Source of the DNA: Actinobacteria bacterium UBA5182
Lineage (GTDB): Bacteria; Actinomycetota; UBA4738
NCBI GenBank assembly: GCA_002413185.1
Contig: DHWM01000091.1
Location: 36,206-60,190 of the forward strand
Length of the DNA: 23,985 bases
Reading direction: 5' to 3'
The first letter of the stretch is position 1. Each line of letters opens with the position of its first letter. A program made the translations under genes and the position numbers. The notes beneath the pieces were generated by a model. The model searched no databases. It saw only the letters and a list, made by a program, of their open reading frames with translations, and was not told the origin of the DNA. Below are positions 7,633 to 14,367 of the stretch, one piece after another.

Positions 7633-8273
7633 GTCCGGCCCGACCGGCGGATCGCACCGCTCGCGGCCAGCGACCTCACGGCTCGGTTCACGCTCTCCCT
7701 GGTGGCACCGACCATGGAGGCAACGAGGTCCTGGGTCAGCGGGACCTGGATGACCACTGCGTCGGCGGAGGGTCGTCCGTGCACCCGGGCAAGGTCGGCG
7801 AACAGCTCCGCTACCCGGTCGATCACTCTCGGAAGCAGGACGCCCGCCACGCGCCGTTGCAGTCGTTCCACGGAGCGCGTCAAGGAGGCCACCACCAACC
7901 TGCCGATCTCGGGGTTGCGGCCCACGGCCAGCCACACGTCCGCGATGGGGATCGCCACGATGCGGGACGCGACCAGGGCTCGGAAGGCCGGCCGGACGAA
8001 CCGCCCTGCCGGATCCGTCAGGAATCCGTCCTGGCCGAAGGTCTCGCCGGCACCGAGGATCGCCAGCGCGGCGACCCCGCCTTCGGGCACGGTGGCGGAG
8101 ACGAGGACGGCACCGGATTCGACGGCGTGAAAGGACGTGGCGGCGTCCCCTTCTCGGACGATGACGCGCCCGGGCTCGATGTCGAATCCGTGGCCGCCCG
8201 TGGCGAGGCGAAGCCGAGCCAGCCATGCCGGCCCGTCGTCGAGGGGGAGAGAGGCGGTGCGGTGACGTTCCAT
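7572..8273 (-). CDS. Crp/Fnr-family transcriptional regulator
   Basis: A 233-residue regulator with an N-terminal cyclic-nucleotide-binding-like beta barrel (about 25-125: IVREGDAATSFHAVESGAVLVSA and LGAGETFGQDGFL), a dimerisation helix, and a C-terminal winged helix. The recognition segment LTQDLVASMVGATRESVNRAVRSL followed by GAIRRSGRTYSV is typical of Crp-type HTH domains. There is no cysteine cluster, so it is not an oxygen-sensing Fnr. The arginine-serine pair that binds cAMP phosphate is not evident, so the ligand is unknown. The ATG at 8273 has a strong GGGAGG ribosome site 5 bases upstream. It is divergent from the DehI-fold gene, with an inverted repeat in the shared 143-base region. 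Confidence 0.92.
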   Translation of the reverse strand: MERHRTASLPLDDGPAWLARLRLATGGHGFDIEPGRVIVREGDAATSFHAVESGAVLVSATVPEGGVAALAILGAGETFGQDGFLTDPAGRFVRPAFRALVASRIVAIPIADVWLAVGRNPEIGRLVVASLTRSVERLQRRVAGVLLPRVIDRVAELFADLARVHGRPSADAVVIQVPLTQDLVASMVGATRESVNRAVRSLAASGAIRRSGRTYSVLDPPFAAAGLRAEGTS

Positions 8274-8298
8274 GAGCCTCCCTCTCGTTGGGAGTCTA
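8274..8298 (-). promoter_or_regulatory. -10 box and Shine-Dalgarno of the Crp/Fnr gene
   Basis: On the minus strand the hexamer TAGACT (8298-8293) is followed after 13 bases by GAGGGAGG, a strong Shine-Dalgarno a few bases before the ATG at 8273. This gene therefore uses a short but conventional leader, unlike the leaderless starts elsewhere in the window. No clear -35 box is seen. Confidence 0.5.
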
Positions 8299-8331
8299 TC
8301 GCGGGGCACCGACACGCCTCCGGACAGGCGG

Positions 8332-8366
8332 GCCTGAGATGGGCTGTTAGGCTCGGATGCTCAGGC
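8332..8366. promoter_or_regulatory. Inverted repeat flanking a -10-like box upstream of the DehI-fold gene
   Basis: GCCTGAG (8332-8338) and CTCAGGC (8360-8366) form a perfect 7-base inverted repeat separated by 21 bases. The plus-strand -10-like hexamer TAGGCT (8348-8353) lies in the middle. This arrangement would let a bound dimer block the promoter of the downstream gene; the divergent Crp/Fnr regulator is the obvious candidate, but the spacing is wider than a usual Crp site. A hairpin in RNA is the alternative reading. Confidence 0.35.
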
Positions 8367-8416
8367 TCCAGCGCCACGGCCCATGGTCGGGGGCGCGAGG
8401 TGGGAATGGGTGCGCC

Positions 8417-9316
8417 ATGTCGACCTCCAGGCCGTATGTCTATCGAACGGATGCGGAGCCGCACACCGGGTCGGCTTCTTCTGCGGCGGTGGATGGCTCG
8501 GCTGTCCTCGGAGCCGTGCGGGACGACATCCGCCAGACGCTTCGAACGGGCTGGTTGGATCCCGCTTTAGAGGCGGCCTCCGCCTCCCCGGCGTTCTTCA
8601 CGGCCGCGTGGTCGGCCGTCCGGCCCAACGTGGGCAAGAGCTTCCTCTCGCTGGCGAGGACGCTCCGTGCGGACGCCATCGACTCGGTTCGTGCAACCGC
8701 CGAGACCTGCGACCTGGCCGGCAGGCTTCGAGAGACCTTGTCCGAGGAGGAGGTCCGGCGAGTCGAGGAGTCCGCTCGGGCGGCCCATCTCGCCGCGCCG
8801 AAGGTCCAGATCGTGGTCCACGCGTTTCACCGTGTACTGCGGCGGGAGCGGATCCCGGGGACGGGGCGCGAGGAGCCCCCCATCCGCCGCGGTATCCCAG
8901 AGTGGCAGCGATGGATGTCACTTCAGCCGGCCCTTTCGGAGGCATCGCGACCGATCCTGGAGGACGCCTCGAGCACGCTGGCGCTCCCGACGCCGCCCGT
9001 GCCGCTCCGACTGTTCGCCCGATGGCCGTCGGCCCTCTCAGCGTTGTGGGATGAGCTTCGGTCCTTCGCAGCGGCCGACGCTTGGCGGACCACCACGGGG
9101 CGGCTGAGACGGATCGCCCTCGCCGGCATGGGCGGGTTGCCGCATCCCATGGAAGTGCAGTGGATCGCCCTGAAGTCACGCGGCTTCTCCGAACAAGATC
9201 GCCTGCGCCTCCTCGACGTCGTGGCCGCCTCCGACGCCTCGATGGCGGCCCAGACCCTCGTTGCCGCGTTCGCCTGGAAGGTCCTTGGAGCTCCCGAGAT
9301 CGGGCTCGAAAGCTAG
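8417..9316 (+). CDS. DehI-fold (halocarboxylic acid dehalogenase family) protein, catalytic residues apparently replaced
   Basis: A 299-residue protein resembling the group I haloacid dehalogenase DehI. Matching stretches are VRDDIRQTLRTGWLDPAL near the N-terminus, FFTAAWSAVRPNVGKSF, EEVRRVEESARAAHLAAPK, RLFARWPSALSALWDEL and GGLPHPMEVQWIALKSRG. The family consists of two pseudo-repeats of about 130 residues, and both halves seem present. In DehI of Pseudomonas (recalled from memory) Asn114 and Asp189 are catalytic; simple alignment puts Ala127 and Pro196 at those places, so a dehalogenase activity is doubtful. The ATG at 8417 was preferred over one at 8357 because the extra 20 residues do not look like family sequence. 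The ribosome site is weak (GAGGTGGGA is somewhat distant). Confidence 0.7.
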   Translation: MSTSRPYVYRTDAEPHTGSASSAAVDGSAVLGAVRDDIRQTLRTGWLDPALEAASASPAFFTAAWSAVRPNVGKSFLSLARTLRADAIDSVRATAETCDLAGRLRETLSEEEVRRVEESARAAHLAAPKVQIVVHAFHRVLRRERIPGTGREEPPIRRGIPEWQRWMSLQPALSEASRPILEDASSTLALPTPPVPLRLFARWPSALSALWDELRSFAAADAWRTTTGRLRRIALAGMGGLPHPMEVQWIALKSRGFSEQDRLRLLDVVAASDASMAAQTLVAAFAWKVLGAPEIGLES

Positions 9317-9325
9317 GGCCCAGCG

Positions 9326-9853
9326 ATGCGAGCTGAGTTCCACCGTGCGGACGTATCCGAAGATCCCGTGGGCACGGCCCGCTGGACCGGTTCCGGAGTG
9401 AAGATCTCCGCCGAAGGCCGCGAGGCCCGCGATGCCCTGGGGCGGATCTTCCAGCCGACGCCGGTCATGGTGGAGGATCCCTCGGTACGCACGGCAGGGA
9501 CGACTGGGCCCACCGTCTTCCAGCCCGGCAGCCTCCAGTGGTTCCGCGCCGCCGCCCGGGTTCGAGCCGCCGCTGAAGGGCTGACCGCGAGCCTGGTCGG
9601 GGAAGACCAGGGAGCCATGGGATGGGATCCCGCCGGCGCATACCGGACGTTCACCGATGCCATCGAGCGCAAGGCTCTCATCGGCGGGACGTCCGAGGAG
9701 GAGGAGTGGGAGGCGGGCGAGGAGCGTTACGAGGGGATGGCCGGTCCGTCGCACTCGGGGACGGAGGCCGCGTCGCCCGCTCCGGCCACTTCGGCTGCCG
9801 CACCGCCGGCTCCCCCGACCGACCCACGCGAGGGCCGAGGAGGTCGACGATGA
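9326..9853 (+). CDS. Unrecognised protein, 175 residues
   Basis: I do not recognise this protein. It starts 9 bases after the DehI-fold gene and is probably cotranscribed. The first 125 or so residues look globular, with phrases such as DPVGTARWTGSGVKIS, LGRIFQPTPVMVEDPS, FQPGSLQWFRAAARVRA and GAMGWDPAGAYRTF. The last 50 residues are low-complexity: a Glu-rich stretch (EEEEWEAGEE) and then an Ala/Pro-rich tail. There is no signal peptide, membrane segment or cysteine motif. The tail overlaps the 3' end of the convergent transporter gene by 176 bases, so one of the two reading frames may be mis-extended. Confidence 0.6.
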   Translation: MRAEFHRADVSEDPVGTARWTGSGVKISAEGREARDALGRIFQPTPVMVEDPSVRTAGTTGPTVFQPGSLQWFRAAARVRAAAEGLTASLVGEDQGAMGWDPAGAYRTFTDAIERKALIGGTSEEEEWEAGEERYEGMAGPSHSGTEAASPAPATSAAAPPAPPTDPREGRGGRR

Positions 9854-11243
9854 CCGCGTCGATCCTGGTGGCGATGGTGGGAGGCGAGGCGGGAGGTTGA
9901 GGCGGCGCCGCGAGGAGCCGTGAGCTCGCTTCCGGCCTGCGAACCCAGAGCAGATCCGGCGGCGGGCTTCCGCCGCGGCTCGCGGGCGGCGCCTCCGCGA
10001 CGATGGGAGCTCCCACGCCGACGAGCTCCCTCGCTCCATCCAGGATCTGTTCCAGTTCCCGATCGCTCCGCTGCTGTCGGTCCCCGCGCTCCGATCGCAC
10101 CACCAGCGCAACCGTCATCGCGCTCGCGGCCAGGAACAGGAACCCCGACAGCCCGAAGGCGACTCTCACCCCCAGATGGTCACCGATGACACCCGCAGCG
10201 ACGGCTCCAACCAGGAAGGCCCCGTCGAGGATGGCCTCCGCAGCCGCCATCACCCGGCCCCGCAAGGCGTCGGGGACCCGTTCCTGCAGGAGCGACTCGT
10301 AGCACACCGTCCCAAGACCGTTCCCGCCGCCGGCGGCGAGCCATAGCAGGAGGAGCGGTGACAGCAGCACCTGGCGCGATCCAACCAGCACGGCAACCCC
10401 GACCGCCCCAACGCCCACCGCGAAGAGTCGATCCCTGGGCCATCTTCGTGCCGCGGCCGGGGCTGCCAGGGACCCGAGCACCATTCCCACTCCCCACGCC
10501 CCACCAACCAGTCCCAGCGCCTCCGGCTTCCGGCCCAACGCTCGAAACACGAACAGCGGCTCGAGAGGCGTCTTGATGGCCGCGGCGAACATCACCATTC
10601 CCAGGACCACGAGGATCCCGCGGACCAAAGGCGTGCTCGCCATGTACCGGAACCCTTCGACCAGCGCGCCGGCGGGACCGGGGGTCGGCCCGTCGGTCGC
10701 CGCGGGTGGCGGCGGGAGCGTTACCCTGGCCAGCAGCACAGCCGAGACCACGAAGGACAGCGCGTTGACCCCGAACGCCGGCCCGACGCCCAGGCGGGCC
10801 ACCAGGAGGCCACCCACGACAGGCCCGACCATGACGGCGACGTGGAACGTGCTCGAGACCAGCGCGTTGGCCGCCACGATCTGTTCCTTCGGCACCAGGT
10901 TCGGGAGCGAGGCCTGGAGGCTGGGCAGGAACAAGGCACCGAAGGTTCCCAGGCAGAACGCCACCACGTACAGGTGGGCCCGCGTCGGCGGACCGCCCAC
11001 GAACAGCGACGCCACAGCGGCCGCCCGGAACAGGTCGGCGCCGATCATGAGTTTCTTGCGGGAGAGCCGGTCGACCAGCGGACCGCCCACGGCTCCGATC
11101 ACCGCCGAAGGGCCGAGCTGGAGGATGAACAGCAGCGCAAACGCCTGGGGCGATCCGTGCTGCAGGCTCAGGCTGGTCGCGACCGCCAGCGTGTAGATCC
11201 AGTCCCCGACGTTCGAGACGGCCTGGGCGGCCCATGCCCGCAT
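9678..11243 (-). CDS. Major facilitator superfamily transporter (MFS_3/TetA-like), 5' end uncertain
   Basis: A multi-span transporter. The first helix region (WAAQAVSNVGDWIYTLAVA) is followed by loop motif A, GGPLVDRLSRKKLM, and later hydrophobic helices including LLWLAAGGGNGLGTVCYE and LGVRVAFGLSGFLFLAASA. The ATG at 11243 (521 residues) is the only good start in this frame, but family-like sequence (GQFAELRRHRDF) begins upstream of it with no start codon. That sequence is in frame with the preceding DUF5317-like gene if one base is removed from a six-G run, so a frameshift is likely. After the last helix there is an unusual tail of about 170 residues, Pro/Arg-rich, overlapping the convergent gene. 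The substrate cannot be inferred. Confidence 0.78.
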   Translation of the reverse strand: MRAWAAQAVSNVGDWIYTLAVATSLSLQHGSPQAFALLFILQLGPSAVIGAVGGPLVDRLSRKKLMIGADLFRAAAVASLFVGGPPTRAHLYVVAFCLGTFGALFLPSLQASLPNLVPKEQIVAANALVSSTFHVAVMVGPVVGGLLVARLGVGPAFGVNALSFVVSAVLLARVTLPPPPAATDGPTPGPAGALVEGFRYMASTPLVRGILVVLGMVMFAAAIKTPLEPLFVFRALGRKPEALGLVGGAWGVGMVLGSLAAPAAARRWPRDRLFAVGVGAVGVAVLVGSRQVLLSPLLLLWLAAGGGNGLGTVCYESLLQERVPDALRGRVMAAAEAILDGAFLVGAVAAGVIGDHLGVRVAFGLSGFLFLAASAMTVALVVRSERGDRQQRSDRELEQILDGARELVGVGAPIVAEAPPASRGGSPPPDLLWVRRPEASSRLLAAPPQPPASPPTIATRIDAVIVDLLGPRVGRSGEPAVRQPKWPERATRPPSPSATDRPSPRNAPRPPPTPPPRTSRR

Positions 11244-11283
11244 GAAGTCCCGGTGGCGGCGAAGCTCGGCGAACTGCCCCCCG

Positions 11284-11814
11284 CGCCGTCGCCAGACGGG
11301 ACCGGGAGAGCAGGTGAAGCGCGACCGCTGCTCCCACCAGGATGCAGATGTCCCCGACGCTGAAGACGTTGTGCAGCGGCCACGGCTTCGGCAGCGCGAA
11401 CACGTCGCCCAGGAATCCGAGTCGGGGCGTCTGGACCACCGCCGAGTTGACGAAACGGCCGGGGACTTCGGCCAGGCCGGCTGAGGAGAGGGCGGAGGGA
11501 AGCACCGGCATGACGCCCGCATTGGCCGCGATTGCGACCAGGTTCATGGCTCCGCCCGCTCCCATCAGGAGCACGCCGGGGCACCGCCGGTTCGCGACCA
11601 CGAACCCTCCCACCAGGGCGTACGAGAGCAAATGGGCGGCCCCGTGGAGGGATGGCGAGCCGGACGGGGTGATCGAGATGATGACCACCTGGAGCGCCAG
11701 CCCCGCAACGAGGAGTCCGACCAGCCGGAACCGGACGTGCGCCAAGAGCGAGAGCCGGCCTCCGGCCAGCGGCACGCTGAGCACAACCAGGCCCATCAAG
11801 GCGACAAGCAGCAT
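11284..11814 (-). CDS. DUF5317-like membrane protein, no stop codon where expected
   Basis: An integral membrane protein, about 177 codons to the point where homologous-looking sequence ends. Helices begin MLLVALMGLVVLSVPLAGG and include LVGLLVAGLALQVVIISI and LLSYALVGGFVVANR; GAGGAMNLVAIAANAGVMPV and RLGFLGDVFALPKPWPLHNV match the DUF5317 pattern, followed by FSVGDICILVGAAVALHLL. The family normally ends near here, but the frame stays open without a stop into sequence antisense-like in composition, while the MFS frame takes over. The simplest explanations are a one-base frameshift in the C6/G6 run at 11277-11282 joining a DUF5317-MFS fusion, or a lost stop. The ATG at 11814 is preferred to a TTG at 11829. 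The function of DUF5317 is unknown. Confidence 0.65.
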
Positions 11815-11902
11815 GGATCCTGCTTCCAACGGGACTGGATGGCCCGCCCCCTGGTTCAGCTATCGGTGACATGGCATAGCGGCTTGAGACTCAGCGCGCC
11901 AT

Positions 11903-12002
11903 CCACAGTGAAGGGCCAATTCAAGAGGAGGCTGGTTCGGCCGATACCTGTGGGGACGCCGCCTCATCACCTCGAGGCTCACGTCAGAGAGGAGGTGACG
12001 GG
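11903..12002 (+). promoter_or_regulatory. Structured mRNA leader with anti-Shine-Dalgarno loop, upstream of a 29-codon gene
   Basis: The leader shows several pairings. CCACAG (11903-11908) pairs with CTGTGG (11948-11953) and encloses GGCC (11914-11917) / GGCC (11939-11942). A second hairpin has GACG (11955-11958) with CGTC (11982-11985) and inside it GCCTC (11961-11965) with GAGGC (11974-11978). Its loop contains TCACCTC (11967-11973), the exact complement of GAGGTGA (11992-11998), which is the Shine-Dalgarno region. A competing stem, CGTCA (11982-11986) with TGACG (11996-12000), would reuse the CGTC strand and leave GGAGG in its loop. Mutually exclusive stems that hide or expose a ribosome site are the design of translational riboswitches, but no known class is recognised. 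The promoter is not identified. Confidence 0.5.
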
Positions 12003-12092
12003 ATGAAGGCTCACATCTTCAGGCTTGGCCTCACCGTGGCAACGGTCGTAATGCTTGCTGTCGCATTGGGGGCAGGCAAGAAGTGGGCGTAA
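12003..12092 (+). CDS. 29-residue hydrophobic small protein
   Basis: A tiny gene with ATG at 12003 and TAA at 12090-12092. The peptide begins MKAHIFRLGLTVATVV, runs through a hydrophobic stretch of about 20 residues and ends in GAGKKWA. Basic residues at both ends flank a single predicted membrane helix; it could also be a signal-like peptide without a cleavage site. Support comes from AGGAGGTGA, a near-perfect Shine-Dalgarno 7 bases before the ATG, the strongest in the window, a structured leader before it and a hairpin terminator starting 16 bases after the stop. It appears to be a stand-alone transcription unit. No homologue or function is known to me; a leader-peptide role is the alternative, though termination right after it argues for a separate product. 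Confidence 0.6.
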   Translation: MKAHIFRLGLTVATVVMLAVALGAGKKWA

Positions 12093-12108
12093 TCCGTCAT
12101 CACCATGG

Positions 12109-12137
12109 GGGGCGCTCCGGGTGACCCGGAGCGCCCC
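12109..12137 (+). terminator. Intrinsic-type hairpin terminator after the 29-codon gene
   Basis: GGGGCGCTCCGGG (12109-12121) pairs perfectly with CCCGGAGCGCCCC (12125-12137), a 13-base-pair stem with a TGA loop. It is followed by TTACCCCT rather than a long T tract, as is common for GC-rich actinobacterial terminators. It separates the small-protein unit from the GGDEF-EAL gene that starts 46 bases later. Confidence 0.75.
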
Positions 12138-12183
12138 TTACCCCTCGAACGGCCAGCCAGGGAACGGTCGTCCGAAAGGCCAT

Positions 12184-14320
12184 ATGGAGATTCAGCTAGC
12201 GAAACCGGTCAAGCGGTACGTTCTCGTCGTCTGCGCGGCCGGGATCGGGTTGTTCGCTGCCCTCGTCGCAACCGGAGACCTCCGGGGGATGGTGACGGCC
12301 CGATTCCTGCTGTTCTTCGCGTTCGTCCTCTTGGGCGAGGCGATCCCGATCAAGGTTCCGAGGCAAGGCGAACAGGACGAGATCATCACCTCGACCACGT
12401 TTGCCTATGCCCTGGTACTCACGGCGGGGCCGGTGCCGGCCGTCCTGGCTCAAGCTGTGGCAACCCTCGCCACCGACCTGAGCCGGCGGAAGCCGCCGTG
12501 GAAAGCCCTTTTCAACGCGTGCCAGTCCACAGTGTCCCTGGTTGCGGCGGCCGGCGCGCTAGAGCTCATGACCGGGGTCGACCGGTTCCCCATCCGCATC
12601 ACCTCCGGGCATGTCCCCGCGATCCTGGTGGCCGGGGCGGTCCTGTTCCTCGCGAACAACCTCCTCACGGCGACCGCGCTGGCGATGGCCCAACAGATCC
12701 CCCTCGCTCCATACCTGTGGAGGGACCTGAGGTTCCAGGCCATCCCGGACGGAGTGCTTCTGGCGATGGCGCCGGTGGTGGCGGTCGTGGCCGACCGGAG
12801 CCTCTGGCTCGTCCCGTTCTTGGCCCTCCCCCTGGCTGCTGTGTACAAGAGCGCGCAGGTCTCGCTGGAGAACCTTCTGCTGGTGGGGCGCTTGGAGGAA
12901 TCGCTGAAGGATCTCACCGAGCTCAACCAGCTCAACGAGTTCCAGGCCCTCCACGACGCGCTGACGGAGCTTCCCAACCGGACGCTGTTCCGCGACCGCC
13001 TCCATCAGGCCGTTCTGTCGGCCCAGCGTGACGGCCGAACGGCCGCGGCAATGATCATCGACCTCGACCGGTTCAAGGACATCAACGACACTCTCGGCCA
13101 TCACAACGGCGACATCCTGCTGCAGCAGATCGGCCCTCGGCTCCGTCAGGCCCTTCGCGAGAGCGATTCGATCGCGGCTGGGTGGTGACGAGTTCGCGGT
13201 GCTGCTGCCGACCGTGACAGGGGAGGATGCCACCCTCGAGGTGGCCAGCCGGATCCAGAAGGCGCTGGAGGCCCCCTTCGTGGTGGGTGAGTTGACCCTC
13301 GACGTGGAGGCCAGCGTGGGGATCGCGCTCTATCCGGCGCACGGGCGCGACGTGGACAAGCTCCTGCAGCGGGCTGACCTGGCCATGTATGTGGCGAAGG
13401 CCCAGCGGGCGGGCGTCCAGGTCTATGCGGCGAAGTACGACCAGTACAGTCCGATCAGACTGGTGCTCCTCGGCGAGCTCCGCCGAGCCATCGATGAGAA
13501 CCAGCTGGTATTGCATTACCAGCCCAAGGTGGATTTCCGAAACGGGCGCCTCGAAGGCGTGGAAGCCCTCGTTCGGTGGCAGCATCCCGAGCGAGGGCTG
13601 GTCATGCCCGAGGAGTTCATCCCCTTCGCCGAGCACACCACGCTGATGCGACCCCTCACCCTCTACGTCATCGACCGGGCGCTGGCCCAGTGCCAGGAGT
13701 GGCGCCGGTCGGGCCTCAAGCTCACGGTGGCGGTCAACATGTCCGTCCGGAACCTCCTCGACCTGAAGCTTCCCGAGGAGGTGTCGCGGTTGCTCGAGAA
13801 GTGGGAGCTCCCCTCCGATGCTCTCAAGCTCGAGATCACCGAGTCCGTCCTCATGGCCTAGCCCACCCGGGCGATGCGCGTCCTGACGCAGCTCAGCTCG
13901 ATGGGCGTGGGGCTCTCTTTGGACGACTTCGGCACGGGCTACTCCTCGCTGGCCTATCTCAAGGAGCTCCCGGTCGACGAGATCAAGATCGACCGCTCCT
14001 TCGTCATGAACATGGCGCGGGACGAGAACGACGCGATGATCGTTCGCTCGACGATCGACCTCGGGAAGAACTTGGGCTTGAGGGTGGTGGCCGAAGGAGT
14101 GGAGACCCAGGAGATCTGGCGCCTCCTGGCCGCGCTCGACTGCGATGTCGCCCAAGGCTTCTATCTGAGCCGGCCGCTCCCCGCCGCGGAGTTCGGGCAG
14201 TGGTTTCGGATGCACGTCCGGGCGCGAGCAACTGGGGGCGGAAACGGCCCCCCCGACGGGAAGCCGGGCCGTCGGTCGGATCGGCCCAGACCCGCACCCT
14301 CCCTCCCTGTCCCGCCCTGA
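12184..14320 (+). pseudogene. Membrane-bound GGDEF-EAL protein gene broken by a frameshift and an amber codon
   Basis: The intact ancestor would make (GGDEF) and break (EAL) cyclic di-GMP. The N-terminal 240 residues have several membrane helices. The GGDEF domain follows (LHDALTELPNRTLF, then DLDRFKDINDTLGHHNGD), with GGDEF at 13181-13195. The EAL domain has EALVRW (EAL at 13562-13570), VNMSVRN, LEITES, DDFGTGYSSLAYLK, IKIDRSF, AEGVET and QGFYLSRPL, so its catalytic residues remain. Two lesions break it. Around 13174-13178 the frame shifts just before GGDEF, consistent with loss of two bases from an expected GCGCGG (Ala-Arg). An in-frame TAG at 13859-13861 stands where family members have an acidic residue, as from GAG to TAG. 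Either the gene is decaying or the assembly has errors. The ATG at 12184 has a weak AAAGG ribosome site. Confidence 0.85.
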
Positions 14321-14355
14321 ATCAGCCCAGGTCCCGGCCTGTCAGAGGGTGGCGG

Positions 14356-14361
14356 TAGCAT
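14356..14361 (+). promoter_or_regulatory. -10 box for leaderless adnA-adnB transcription
   Basis: TAGCAT ends exactly 6 bases before the ATG at 14368, the spacing expected if transcription starts at the ATG itself. No Shine-Dalgarno is present in the bases between. No good -35 box is seen. It lies 35 bases after the GGDEF-EAL remnant ends, so the helicase operon has its own promoter. Confidence 0.55.
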
Positions 14362-14367
14362 GCCGCC

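Noticed and set aside
10180..11811. One 549-residue protein from the DUF5317 frame
   Set aside because: After about residue 177 the sequence becomes Arg/Gly/Pro-rich with no helices, while the MFS helices are in another frame.
11903..11985. Leader as a cyclic di-GMP (GEMM) riboswitch
   Set aside because: CACAG and GGGACGC-like pieces occur, but the GEMM tetraloop/receptor arrangement and conserved core are absent.
13186..13188. TGA in the GGDEF gene as a selenocysteine codon, given selA/selB in the window
   Set aside because: The GGDEF sequence continues in another frame, so the TGA results from a frameshift, and family members have no cysteine there.
13859..13861. In-frame TAG as a pyrrolysine or suppressed codon
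   Set aside because: No Pyl genes are visible, and the position holds an ordinary acidic residue in family members; a single G to T change explains it.
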